From Neopestalotiopsis rosae (Eukaryota > Ascomycota > Sordariomycetes > Amphisphaeriales > Sporocadaceae), in NCBI GenBank assembly GCA_023078685.1, contig JALGAS010000008.1, positions 1,674,001 through 1,738,000 of the forward strand: a DNA stretch of 64,000 nt, written 5' to 3'. Below the pieces are notes generated by a model that worked only from the letters and a program-made list of their open reading frames with translations, searched no databases and was not told the DNA's origin. A program made the position numbers and the translations under genes. This document shows positions 32,775 to 44,106 of this stretch, piece by piece; position 1 is the first letter of the stretch; every line of letters begins with the position of its first letter.

Positions 32775-33639
32775 ATTCCCTCTCTCTCAAGACTACAAGT
32801 TTTGGAACTAGTGGCATTCCCCTATTGAGAGTCACTACTGAAGAGACGGAGTCGAAGACAGAGTCATAATCAATGGCAGCATGTGACGACATGGCGCTCC
32901 TGACTCCACCAAAAGCTCATTTCATTTGCTATTTACCATCTCCTTATTGTTTCTATATAGACGGATCGGGTTGCATAGATTTCACGGCCCTAGAGAATTC
33001 TCTTGGGTCTCTCATAGAAAAAAGCCAGTTCCCATTTGCGCAGATGGGGTACATAGGCACTTGAATACATTACTATTCATTAACTTCTCCATTTTTTTCA
33101 CGGTGCATGTATACTAATAACAGACCGCGGCCAGCCTTCCAGCTTACCCATGGCTTTCGACAATGATTCTGGCTTTTGCGAAAGAATAACTTCATCACAA
33201 GTGCATTTCCACCAACCTATCTATGTACCTAGGTGGGCTGTCCAGCCTAGACGACTCCAGCGGCTCTGGGAAGAGGAATTGCACGTGTGCAAATCGACCG
33301 GGTACTCGCTACGCCTCTAACGTCATTGGTCAGAATACTATCATGGTGTTTGGCACTTTCTACGGGCCGCCGATCGCACTGCATTTAGCGACCGACTCGC
33401 TAGACCATGCGCTGTAGACCCTGCCAAAAAAAGTTTCAGCTGCAGTGTTTGAAAACGGCTGTTAGGCACTTTGGAACGACAATCTCATCCACGTTATCTT
33501 GCAAGAGATCTATGAGACACATTCTTCAATATTTGAGCGCAGATATCAAAGAGATTAAAAATGAGTCTTTACATCCCTGAACCCTTTGTTTTGCCACAGT
33601 TACTGCCCAATGTGAGACTTTTTGAGGTTGCAATCGGTC
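32775..33639. other. Intergenic, nothing recognised
   Basis: 3' flank of the three-repeat secreted protein and spacer before the ArsH relic. No supported coding sequence. Confidence 0.4.
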
Positions 33640-33981
33640 GCTTACGCTGACCGGACCAATGTCGTCTGCCCCGCCGCCATATTGACTGGATCCCGCTGTC
33701 CAAAGGCTCGATGCAGCCTACCCAGGGCCGCATGCTGGTCCTGCTGCAGGCCAACGGCGGCAGTCAGTCTTTCAACACAGTTAATAGCTTGCGCGTGCTT
33801 GAACGTTGGATGCGCATGTTCACCATCCCCAACCAGTCGAGCATACCGACGGCGGACACTCAGTTTGAAAATGAGGGAGAAGATGGAAGTGGTCAAGTAT
33901 ACCGTTATTATGCGCGAACATGGTGATCAATTCAGCGACAGATACAGTCAGCGATGGATGCAGGGCGCAGAGAAGGTTTAA
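33640..33981 (+). pseudogene. Relic of an ArsH-type NADPH-dependent FMN reductase
   Basis: The frame from about 33683 reads [20 protein letters not shown], then [18 protein letters not shown] and [18 protein letters not shown]. This is the conserved core of ArsH flavoproteins, which act in arsenical resistance (GGSQSFN and [12 protein letters not shown] are characteristic). Just upstream, a second frame has VCP..LTG where the family has its preceding loop, so an internal deletion is implied. After 33870 the family continues only in another frame ([22 protein letters not shown]), so there is also a frameshift or deletion. The N-terminal half is missing. This is a short, multiply broken remnant. 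Confidence 0.75.
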
Positions 33982-35054
33982 AAAAACGCTGTGAATATCT
34001 TGAAATCAAATTCCATATCAAGGCGACAGAAAGGAAATAAAAAATTATTGATGCAGAATACATGTCGTGACGTCTATGCTTTCAGGGTTCGGGAGCCTCG
34101 TCTCTCATACGGCTTCAGAGTATGATCAACTTCTGAGCCTGCCTATACATAACAAAGTTGGAATAGGCTACTAATGGATCACGGAGTGTACCCGATGCAA
34201 TTGGCGCGCTTTCTACCAGGCTCCGTAGCCGAGCGTTGTCTCACTATGTTGAAGCGGTTGAGAAATGATTTCTTGCCATTACACTTGGTCCGTCCAATGA
34301 TATGACTGGCCAACAAGCAACAGTTACAAACTTGTCCAATTCCCAATTTTGTCGCTCAGGGCTAAGTATGCGCAAACGTACTGGAGACTTTAATGTTCCT
34401 GTTATCTGCGCTGATACTAATTCGCTGACTGCCTGGTGCTGAGAAATCTGCCCCACCACAAGCCTGCTATGAGATGCGCTGGTGTATTTGAACAGCTCCA
34501 ACGTTCAGGCACATGCTAGAGCACAGGTAGCGGGACAGAAAGAGCCAATGCTAAACACATGGACTATGACATATATAGCAGGATCAACAAGGGGCGCCTA
34601 CCTGGAGTTTTCCAGAATGAAGTGTTCAAACTTTCTGTGGGGTAAGAACATCCATCCCATACAGGCGCTTACAGAATAGACATTTGACGAAGAGGGGATG
34701 GAGATAAACAACCAAAAACAACACTCAGGGAAAACTTTCATCGTATTACCATTGGTCAAAAAAAAGTCTATCAATTTTCGATTTGGAGGCGTTCCAAAGA
34801 TCAATCCACTACCGAACTCAACATATTCAATCACTGCCATATTTTGACTGCAGGGTTATCCAGAAACGCCAAGAGCTTGCCATTACTGGCGACAATCATC
34901 TTGCAATTGTCCGAGGTATGTCCACCGAGTCCGAATGACAGAATCCAAGAAGACTTCAGCCATTGGCTAAGCATGCCATAGTCATCGCTAAACCAGTAAA
35001 TAAAGAAGGCAGCACACCAAATTTGCAGCTGATACCATACGAACGGGCGTCACC
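33982..35054. other. Intergenic, nothing recognised
   Basis: About 1.1 kb with short frames only and no recognised family on either strand. Confidence 0.4.
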
Positions 35055-35947
35055 ATGTCGAACGAAGATTCACTGGCTCCGATATCCAAAAACCAAGACA
35101 GTTCCTGGTTATATTTCTCCAATCAGGCAGGAGCAAAGATTTCGTCTAAACACTGTAGCCCACCGGACAAAAGACTCGGATCCGGACGCCATTTCCCGAA
35201 GCTATTCAACATCACACCGAAGGATTTGAAGACGATGCTTTGTCCTCGCCTCGATCACCCTATCCAAGCCATATTTTCGTCCCATTCCAATACTACAGGT
35301 TCACAGAAACGGGAGATGATGTCCCTCCCGTATATTGTGGCCTACCGCCAAAGGCTTTGGAAGGGAAAAACTTCAAAATGGTGGAGAGGTTGGGGAAGTT
35401 CAATGACCCGCGTCATATACTCTTGCAGTGCGAAGGTGAAATGATCCAGTCCGTAGGAGACCTTAAGAGCGTCCAAGCAGGATGGGCAGTCCAGTTCGGG
35501 CCCACGACAAATGATACCATTTGTGGAGTTTTGGAGGATCATGGACCCTTCGGGGATAAAGGAGACGCGACTCGGCAAAGGGCTACGTTGCGGGCCGTAC
35601 TTGCTGCTTTAAGAGGCCGGACATGGTGGACCGATGAATGTAAAAGTATTGTGATCGCTATGAGTGACAAAATCACTGTCGATGCAGCGACCAACTGGCT
35701 GGAAACTTGGTCCGCAGCCGGGTGGGTGACCCAATGGGAAAACCAAGTCAAGATACCAGTCCCCAATTGAGACCTGTGGAAAATGCTGCTCGAAGAATGC
35801 GATCGATACCACGAAAACGGAATTGAAATCAGCCTCTTGTTAACGTCGAAGGATTACAATCCACATTTGCTCCAGCTGGCTACACGTTATGACGTATTGC
35901 GTCACCCGCAGAGGCTCTTCATCGATATCTATATCGACGACTTCTGA
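35055..35947 (+). pseudogene. Broken RNase H-like gene
   Basis: The frame from about 35166 reads a fungal RNase H-like fold: a strand with GWAVQFGP, then RQRATLRAVLAALRGRTWW, IVIAMSDKITVDAATNWLETW and GWVTQWENQVKIPVPN. It stops at TGA 35768-35770 and continues in the same frame for 58 codons (DLWKMLLEECDRYHENGIEI...) to TGA at 35945-35947. Relatives have NRDLWE here, so the stop fits a CGA-to-TGA change. The usual catalytic acids also seem replaced (RQRAT where NRAE is expected). A first exon may start at the ATG 35055, with an acceptor near 35158 (CTGTAG). Probably a dead gene. Confidence 0.6.
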
Positions 35948-36430
35948 TCGAGTACACGTCACAAGACTTACAACAGCCTGATCATATCAAATAACTTTAC
36001 ACAAGTGGACTGAAGAAACATAAGTACGGCATCATACAGTGGCAGGACCTACAATAGACACGTTCGTGGACAGGAAAGCACATCATCAGTGTGAGACTAC
36101 CAATAAATAATTCCACGAATCGATCATCGCCACAGAAAACTATTGTAAGAACAGTGCCTGATGAAACGCGTGAGTTTGGTAATCACTTAATTGGTCAAAA
36201 CGATGGCGCCATGCAAATGGTCCAACGCCGACCCAATTCTTGAAGTCTTGCAGCCATTCTAAACATACACGCATTTCAAACAATGACTGGTCTTGACGAG
36301 CGCAGGAGAGGGGACAAATGTAGCGACCTCACAACCCTGAAAGCACTTATTAGCCCACTAATCTACCGATGAACGTGTGTGAGTCGTAAATGATTGAACG
36401 GCACTGCTGCAGTACTAGTATAGCAACAAG
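35948..36430. other. Intergenic, nothing recognised
   Basis: Spacer after the RNase H-like relic and 3' flank of the minus-strand reductase. Confidence 0.4.
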
Positions 36431-37609
36431 TCACAAATTCACAACCACTTTCGCAGCAGAGACGCCAGTTTTACAAGTATCAATAGCTTGCTGAACACTT
36501 TCCAGTCCAAATCCTACAACTCTCGGGTCGGGCTTTGCTTTCAACTGATTACTTGCCAAAGCTTCTGGAAGAAAGTCGTTGTAGATTGCAGAACCAACTT
36601 GGTCATTGATTACATCGCTGCCCCAAATGAACTTGGTGGACACGCCCTTGAACTTGGCTTTGAGAGCCGTCGACATGTTCCACCAGAGCAGTTTGAGCAG
36701 TGTCCCAACGAGCCCGGCTACGCCTGTAGGCATGTCGCTCATGTCAAGCGGATTGCTGGCCTGGGAGATAAAGCTGCGGCCGGGGACCGACGCGACGATA
36801 TCAATGCACGCCTCCAGGGACCCGACGCCAATGGCCATGGCGCCCGCGCACGTTCTGCTCTGCAGCGCCTCGATGATGTCCGAAACCGTGTCAGCGCCCC
36901 GCTTGTAGTCCAGCACCAGCGAGGCGCCGAGCGACTTGACGTATTCAAAGTTGTTTGGGGACGCCGTGGCCACCACGTCGTAACCTGCTGCGCGGGCTAG
37001 CTGGATCGCGTTGCTCCCTACGCTGGTCGACCCGCCCCATATGACGACCACTTCCTTCTCAGCCTCTTCGGGAAATGAGTCGGCCTCCATCTGCGCCCTG
37101 GAATTGACCTTTGGCATCCGTAGTGCCAGGTAGTCATCCATAAAGAGGCCACACGCCGCGGTCGAGAGTCCCAGGGGTAGGACGCATGCCCTCTCGTGCG
37201 ACAAGTCCTTGGGGATCTTGGACGTTAGGTATGTTCGTAACACCGTGTACTCCTGGAAAGCTGTCTCGCATGCCCTATTGCTGCGCTTGTCCACCCCAAT
37301 TGCATGACCGACGACGCGATCGCCAATGCTGAATTGCGACACCTGCTCACTGCTCAATCGGTTTTCGTCGACGGGCCCAACCTCTACTACCACACCAGAA
37401 ACGTCCGAGCCCATGATGGCTGGGTACTTGATCCATGGGAACATTAAGTTGCCAGCCATTTGCGTACCAACGTCCAATGGGTTGATTGCGACCGCTGCGT
37501 TTCTAACAACGAGCTCCCCCGGTCCAGGCGCCGTATAGGGAGCGGGACGGACCTCTAGTGGCTTGCCATGCTTGTCAACAAGATACGCAGCGCGATTGTC
37601 GAACGGCAT
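36431..37609 (-). CDS. CipB-like medium-chain zinc-binding oxidoreductase
   Basis: An intronless frame of 392 residues from the ATG at 37609 (MPFDNRAAYLVDKHGKPLEVR). The GroES-like domain has PGPGELVVRNAAVAINPLDVGTQ and a substrate-gate region IMGSDVSGVVVEVG. The NADPH-binding motif lies in VVVIWGGSTSVGSNAIQLARAAGYDVVATASP, followed by VKSLGASLVLDYKRG. This layout matches fungal CipB/ToxD-type reductases and trans-acting enoyl reductases, many of which lack catalytic zinc. No polyketide synthase is visible nearby, so a housekeeping or detoxifying reduction is equally possible. Confidence 0.9.
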   Translation of the reverse strand: MPFDNRAAYLVDKHGKPLEVRPAPYTAPGPGELVVRNAAVAINPLDVGTQMAGNLMFPWIKYPAIMGSDVSGVVVEVGPVDENRLSSEQVSQFSIGDRVVGHAIGVDKRSNRACETAFQEYTVLRTYLTSKIPKDLSHERACVLPLGLSTAACGLFMDDYLALRMPKVNSRAQMEADSFPEEAEKEVVVIWGGSTSVGSNAIQLARAAGYDVVATASPNNFEYVKSLGASLVLDYKRGADTVSDIIEALQSRTCAGAMAIGVGSLEACIDIVASVPGRSFISQASNPLDMSDMPTGVAGLVGTLLKLLWWNMSTALKAKFKGVSTKFIWGSDVINDQVGSAIYNDFLPEALASNQLKAKPDPRVVGFGLESVQQAIDTCKTGVSAAKVVVNL

Positions 37610-38410
37610 GATCACTGAGATCTGGGCTTAGAAAGCCTTTGATCAAAGAGCACGATTGAAGCAGAATGTAACGGGCGCGGTCAAGAATCTGGCAATAAGC
37701 CCGCGGGTCGTGACCCTGTGGCGAGATGGCAGACCGCGGCGCTGGTGGCAATGCCTAAAGCCAGAGGTGGCGGTAACACCAAGCAAAGGGCGCAACAAAC
37801 AAAACGCAAAAATGATGAAAAAGGCGATAGTCTATTGCTCGTCTGAAGGTACCTTCAGGCTGACTTTCTGACAATTCGCGAGGAAAGGTCGCATGTACAC
37901 AGTGAAGGAAGCACATCTCGCGAGGTCGTGGGTGCCTGGGGTGCTGCAACTTGCAACCAACAGGCAGGCTGCAGGTCGCCTACGGAAAACACATCCAAAC
38001 ACGAAAATCCGTGTTACTGAACTCCGTTACATACCTGGCGAAGTTCAAGGATAGTCTAATAAATCAGAACTGTACTGAAGTTTACGAATCGAATCAATAT
38101 AAGTGCTATATCTTCGTATTTACCCGCTGTGCCCTTCAATAGACATTACCTTTGTGTACAAAAGCTACGGAGTACTGGGCATGGTGAATTTCCAATGATA
38201 GCACTATTACACGCTGTAGAGTGAGACCAATGTTAAGGGAGCTTAGCGGGGTTAAGCCCTACAAGCCGACCTAACCAACATATCACTATTTGTACTCCAT
38301 CTGATGTTGACTATCATTGACCACCAACGTCAATCAATCTCCAACGCCTTGGAATGCACAGAAAGTGTGCTGATGAATAATTGTTACGTTGCGTCGATGA
38401 TCAGTGATCA
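37610..38410. other. Intergenic, nothing recognised
   Basis: Upstream region of the reductase gene and 3' flank of the large minus-strand gene. No supported frames. Confidence 0.4.
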
Positions 38411-41400
38411 TTATCCCAACAACCCCAGCTCGCCTAGCGCCTTTTTGGCGACACCCTCCAGGAACTTTCTTGTCTCGCCCGGCGTATATTCCACCTCAAA
38501 GGCAAAGTCCTCGCCCACAAGTGTACCCGCCATGTAGATGGTGAAGGCAGATTGTCGGCTTGGATCCGAGGTGATGACGCCGCGGAGGTGAACCTGGCGT
38601 ATATCGCATAGCTGAGATGCCGCGGTGACGAGCCCGTCCAGAGCCTGGTAGGTGGCAGTCTCGATGGCCTTGACAGCGTCGAGGCCAGCTTCCGCGAGCT
38701 TGAAGACAGCCGTGTTGTTCTTGGCGACCTCCAGCGCGCCTTCGGCGGTCGCGACCGCGAGGCCAGCCGTGCTGTTCTTCAGCTGCTGGAGTTGAATGCG
38801 CAGTTTGGCCGACTCCATCTCTTGCTCGGCGGAATAGTCGTCATAGATCTTCTTGGCGTTGTCTACCATCTCCTTGGCTATTCTCTCAGCCTCGGCCACA
38901 TCGCCCCTGAGCGCCGCCTCCGCGGCTTCCAGTGCTTTGGCAGCGTTGGCTACTTGGTCCTTGGCCAACTGTACCGCCAGGGCAATCTTGCGGATCACAG
39001 TGTCCACTAGCTCGCTTGCCCGATACCAGGCCTGTTTGGCAGATTCGAAAATGTCGGAGCGCATCACGTTGATGATGGCTGTGATGACACCCTCTGCGAC
39101 AGAGAGGCCGATCTTGGCGCCAACATACTGCACACCCAATGCGCCGAGCTGGAAGTTCTGTGGCCATGGTCAGGAATTTAGTCTTCAGCGATGGTCTGGT
39201 TCACTTACAATGTCAAGCGCGAGCGCCTTCTGAAGCCAATTGAGCCCTTCTTTGCGCCGTTCAAGTGCATCCATCTCTCTTTTCAGGTTGTCAACATTGT
39301 CTGTGGATACATCAGTGGCGAGTCTCCAGTGTGGCTGCCGAGCAACTTACCGTTTGCACGTCGCACATCGTTTCTTCCTCGCTCCAGGGATGCTTCAGCG
39401 TCTCCGAATTTGGACATGAAATCCTGTTTTCTCTGCTCGCTCTCCGAGACCTTTTGGTTGCGTTCCGTAGCACCATTGCTCTCCTTGTTACGTAGCTCTG
39501 TCTCCTTGGCATCGAAGTCTAATCTGGTTCGGTCCACCTCCTGACCTCGCTGAGTGCGTTTGCTTTCAATGTTGGCTGTGCCTTTGTCGTTCGCTTTGTT
39601 TATTCCGTCACGTCTCTCCTCCTTGCCCTGCTTCGCTCGACGCTCGAGCTCATCGAGCTTCCTGTCCAGCCCATCGTTCTCTGCCTCATATGCAGCTCTG
39701 GCTGCGTTGAGCTTCTTTTGCGCCTCCTCTATCTCCTCCTTGTACCTACGCTCCGCCTCCGCTACCGCTTCTTTGGCACCGTCGAGTTTCTTCTGAATAG
39801 CCTCATGCGCCGCCTTGAGCGCCTTATGGAGGCTGTCCGCGATTTGCTGGATGATCGTCTGCTGGAAGTCCGCCGAGATGATAAAATCAGTGGACCCAGG
39901 GTTATCAATAGCCTTCTTGTTGACCATCTCAGCGTGCACCTTGAGCTTTATCAGGTCGGTCCAGGTGACCTCCAAGTCAAAGTAGAACTTGGGGGTGGGG
40001 CAGATCTGCATATGCACGTCAATGGCGGCCCTGATGCTGAAAATCTCGACGAAGCCCTTGAGAATGAACTTCTGTTCTTCCCAGCCTAAATTCATGTCAA
40101 GCACGGCAAAGGTGCCAGGTTTGTCAGCAATTACCACATCTCCACCGACACTTAGAGGACCCAGCTTGAAGGTCTGAATCCAAGCTGTCAGTTTGAAACT
40201 GTCCGTCGTAAGCGAGCAGTCCATTCCAGCCTCGTGATCGAATATGATGATTGTTCCCCTCATTCGAAATCCTGCAGGATAGAATTTGCCGGCAAAGGAA
40301 GCTCCCATGCTGCCATATATCAAAACGTCCTTGAAGTCGAAAATCTTCACATCAGAAAGCGGAATTTCTCTCTCCATGGCGGCGGCGATGAACCGAATAA
40401 TCTCAGTATAGCTCATCAAAGGTGCTTGAACCTCGATCAACATGTCCTTTGGGTTCTCACAAACGAGGAGTTTGAGAGAGTATGGGTCGTCTCTTCTACC
40501 ATCCAGGTAGAACCCTCCTCCCAGTCCTGCTCCGATCGGCAGACCGGTTGCTGCAAGCTGAACCCAGTTGAAGTTCAATTGGATCGCCAGTTGAGGCCCT
40601 AAAACAGATTACATAAGCTGTGTCGGATTTCAATGGCGCATGCGTGCCCCTACCTATAGTGAACCTTTTGCTTAACCCGAAGGGATCGTTAATGTCGCCC
40701 GTGAATACACTACCGAAATTCTTAGTCTATCAAGGTTAAGTATTTGAGTATCACTGGACCTACAGTGATCCAGACGCCCCGATTGGGTTCGCCTCCAAGT
40801 TGAGGGCGAACTCATAGGCTGGGTTTTTGTCGTCAACCTTGACTAGGAAGGCACCAACAAATGCAAAGGAAAAGCCCTGCTGTCCTCTCTTGAGTTCCAA
40901 TTGGAAGCGCTTTGACGTGAACCGAGGGCCAAGCTCGATCTTGGGCCGTGTTATCAGTTTACGCTATCAATGATAACAGACGCGGGACTTACATTCATGG
41001 AAGAAGGCAGGAATATAGATATCGATGGAAACCTGTCCCCCTTGGCCCAGCCCACACTGATGTACGTGTCGTCTCCAGGAGCGGGCTCCTTCACCTTATC
41101 TCCCATCTTCATGAAAGGCACTGCCTGAAGTCTCGCACAAATGAAGAATCCTACGTTGCCGTTAGCTTATGTCAATATGGCTGCTGTAAAAACCCAGGGC
41201 TGGTGATACCTTTGCGGATCGTATAGCCATTAGTGTTGAGGTTGTAGTCGGGGTGGTCGATACTGGAGGCAACCAGGGACACCGACTTCAGGCTGAGGTC
41301 GACATCAGAGTCCGCGACAATGCCTGGTACCAGCTTGCTGAGGGAGAGATCGCCATTATATGTCCCACACACGACCCAAAACATCTTGTCGGCTTGCTTC

Positions 41401-43181
41401 CCAATCACAAGCGTGGCTTGTAGAGTATGTGGGCTTTTTCCTTCCTTGACAGCATCGCCGTTCAGAAGCACCTCGCCAGTGACGTGTAGCCCACCAGTCC
41501 ATCCTTTCTTAGGAGCTTCTGGTGCTTTGAATTTGACATCATCATCATCAGTGCTAGAGCTGGGCCGTTCTTCCACGGGCTTCGAGGACTTCTCCTCAGG
41601 CGGACCCTCTACATCTTCGGCCTTTTCGGGCGCATGACCGCCAGTGCCAGCCCGGCCGACAAGAAGCATAAGGGACGCTTTCCTGATGACGATGAGACCA
41701 TCGTCAATCTCCCACTCATCAACCGAGGCACGTATGGCCACTCCGGACTTTGTGATTTTGATGCTTGCGTCAAATAACTGGCGGCCGTTGATTGTCAAAG
41801 AGCCTTGTAGAATGAATGCAGCCTTGGAGACCCTGACAATGAGCCGCTCGCACGTTATGTCGTGATCGGTACCTTGAGATCTTGTCCGTGCATGTCGGAG
41901 AAGATGAGCTTTACATCGTTCCAGGTCAGTCTCTCTATCGTGCCCTGAAGATACGAAAGATCTTTCAAGAGTCAGTATCAGCTCCGTTTCAACGCGGTAG
42001 AAAGCCCCAGCTTACCCGGTCGCCCCTTGTAAATTGCGCCCGAGAGGTCGATGAGTTTGCCACCAGCGCTTCTCCATTTGGCGCTGGCAGTAATAGAGAG
42101 AAGTGATTCCGCAGGTGTTGCTACCGTGCCTTCTTGTATAGTGTCGCTCGAAGAGGGCAACTTCCCGGTTGCTGCCTCACTCTTCTTATTACTTCCCCCA
42201 ATCGGCACTCGCAGGGTGAATAAGACACCTTCAAGCTGAGAGAATTGTTAGAGATGGACCTGACATGTTGTATAGTCTACTTACACGTAGGGAGTCTGCT
42301 CCCAATGCGCTCTTCCAGGATCCATCACCAGGAAAATTCATATCAAGCTGCATCACCTCATCTCTTTCATAAAACGATGCTCTAAAGTCAAGCCTTGAAG
42401 GTACAGTGACACCGGGGAGCTCCAAAAGTAGTTCACCAAAGAACTCAAACGCGATCCCGTTCGATCGTGAGGGTACACCAGTAGGCGGGAGCCGAGGGGT
42501 TGCGGTAGCAGTTTGACCACCAACCTTTAACCTGACTCCCAGTGAGACGACAGTGAGCAACGGAATGACAGGTGGAAATGGGGTCATAAGACCATCTAGG
42601 GAGCCGCTGAGCTCCAAGCCATTGGCTGTGTAGGTATTGTCAGGCATAGGCGTCACTCCTAGAAAAGCAGAGAGCCGCAGTGTCGGTTTCGCGCCGTCGC
42701 CGATGAAATGCTTGAAGACGGTGAAGATTTCATCAAGGGCGCCATTCATAACAACGCTGGTCCTAAAGTACAGACCAGCAGGTTCCGCAAAGATATCTTT
42801 GGCGCGAAATTCAATCGCAGATTTGTCGAAAGTGACAGCGTTGAAAGCTGATGCCGAGAGCGAAGGAAAGAGGGATCCTATGGAAACCGATTCATCGACT
42901 TCGTACTTCCAGAACTCTCGTTGCTGTCCGGGTTCCAGCTGTTCTCGGCGGCCTGTGACCTTTTCAAAGACGGGGTCGGCCCAGAAGCCTTCCCAGCTTT
43001 TGAACTTTGGTGCATCGTCTTTTAGCAGTTCGGACTCTTGTCCGCTGAGTTCGACCGGCGGCACAGATTGCTTCGTCGGGACCAGATCGGCAGTTGATTG
43101 AGCAGCAGCAGGGGCGGGGGGTTGTTTACCACGTTGGACCCTAGCGAAAATGGGATCATCCCAAAAGTCACGGGAAGACAT
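38411..43181 (-). CDS. Large multi-exon protein of unknown family with long coiled coil
   Basis: Ten exons on the minus strand: 43181-42285, 42235-42016, 41934-41873, 41822-41210, 41150-40993, 40939-40764, 40709-40654, 40598-39351, 39300-39209 and 39157-38411. All nine introns are 49-81 bases with GT...AG borders, and phase holds for 1,423 codons, which supports the model; the third exon's borders are the least certain (acceptor 41935 or 41945). The N-terminus has two related motifs (DFWDDPIFARVQRGK and EGFWADPVFEKVTGR). Residues about 100-980 are beta-rich, with repeating 'L.G.L' strand patterns (ELSGSLDG, DLSGAIYKG, LQGSLTING, HVTGEVLLNG). Residues about 980-1165 and 1230-1330 are charged, heptad-like coiled coil. 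There is no signal peptide and no catalytic motif I recognise. It lies 353 bases downstream of a small unknown gene on the same strand. Confidence 0.85.
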
Positions 43182-43534
43182 ACTGGCAGTAGCAAAACAC
43201 GCGGGTGTGCATTGATGTGACTGCAGAGGGAGGGAGTCTCCCAAGTGTTGGTGGGAGTAGGTTTCTTATAGATAATCTATCGGAATGCCAAACGGAGAGA
43301 CAGACTAAATTAGAATAGTGAAGCTTATGCAGTTCTTATCACACCAAGCCGAAATGGAAATCTTCTCGGCGCCTATCTACAGTGCGTGCACTGTTCACAT
43401 TCAAACGGAGCATGAGGGCTGATCTAGACTTTTGACATTGAGAGCTATCAATTGATCTGCATTTCACCGCAAGTATGACCCTGCTCTCTCCAAGAACTAC
43501 GGCTATAGTTCTACAGGTGTACTACTGAGTGGGA
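43182..43534. promoter_or_regulatory. Spacer between the two unknown minus-strand genes
   Basis: The 353 bases between the stop of the 151-residue gene and the start of the 1,422-residue gene on the same strand; it must hold the promoter of the larger gene. No motif defined. Confidence 0.4.
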
Positions 43535-44106
43535 CTAGAAGTTCTTCAAGTAGTCGCCAACGAAGCGCGAGGCAAAGTTCTGGATCTGGTCGGCCGGATA
43601 TCCAAGGCCTGAGATAACGCTGACAGCCTTGCCACCAGCCTGGGTGATGAAGTTCTCAACAAAGCGGTGCTGTATTATATCAGTTGGAAAATTCATCAGG
43701 AGATATTATTGCGAATAAAGTACCTGATACTGCTTGTTGTTCTTGTCGTGGTACACAAGGAATCGCTTGGAACCATCCTTCTGCTGGCCGTACTGCCAGT
43801 AGTCGTCGATGACAAAGGTGAACTTCTCGTCACCCTGCGACTTGGAGGCAAGTTCATTCAGCTTGCTGGCCTGGACGAAGACCAAGTCTTCACCGTCTAT
43901 GCCGCTTGGGTCAGTCTGGTATGTGCAACAGATGAAGACCAAGGAAAACTCGACATACTTCCAGATTTGTTGATGTACTTGCTCACATAGTAATCCTCCG
44001 AACGATCGCGGAAAGATTGGGACCACTTGATGGCAATCTTGTGACCGCCGGCCTCGCTGAGAGTCTCGGCGGGAATGAAGACCTTGTTGCCCTTCTCAAC
44101 ACCCAT
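43535..44106 (-). CDS. Small conserved-looking protein of unknown function
   Basis: Three exons: 44106-43959, 43896-43724 and 43669-43535, with introns of 62 and 54 bases. The first has donor GTATGT, branch GACTGACC and acceptor CATAG. The protein has 151 residues, begins MGVEKGNKVFIPAETLSEAGG, and contains KFTFVIDDYWQYGQQKDGSKRFLVYHDKNNKQYQ and a C-terminal helix ending FASRFVGDYLKNF. There is no signal peptide, membrane segment or Cys. C-biased codons suggest good expression. I do not recognise the family. It is in tandem with the 1,422-residue protein gene, so the two may act together. Confidence 0.8.
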
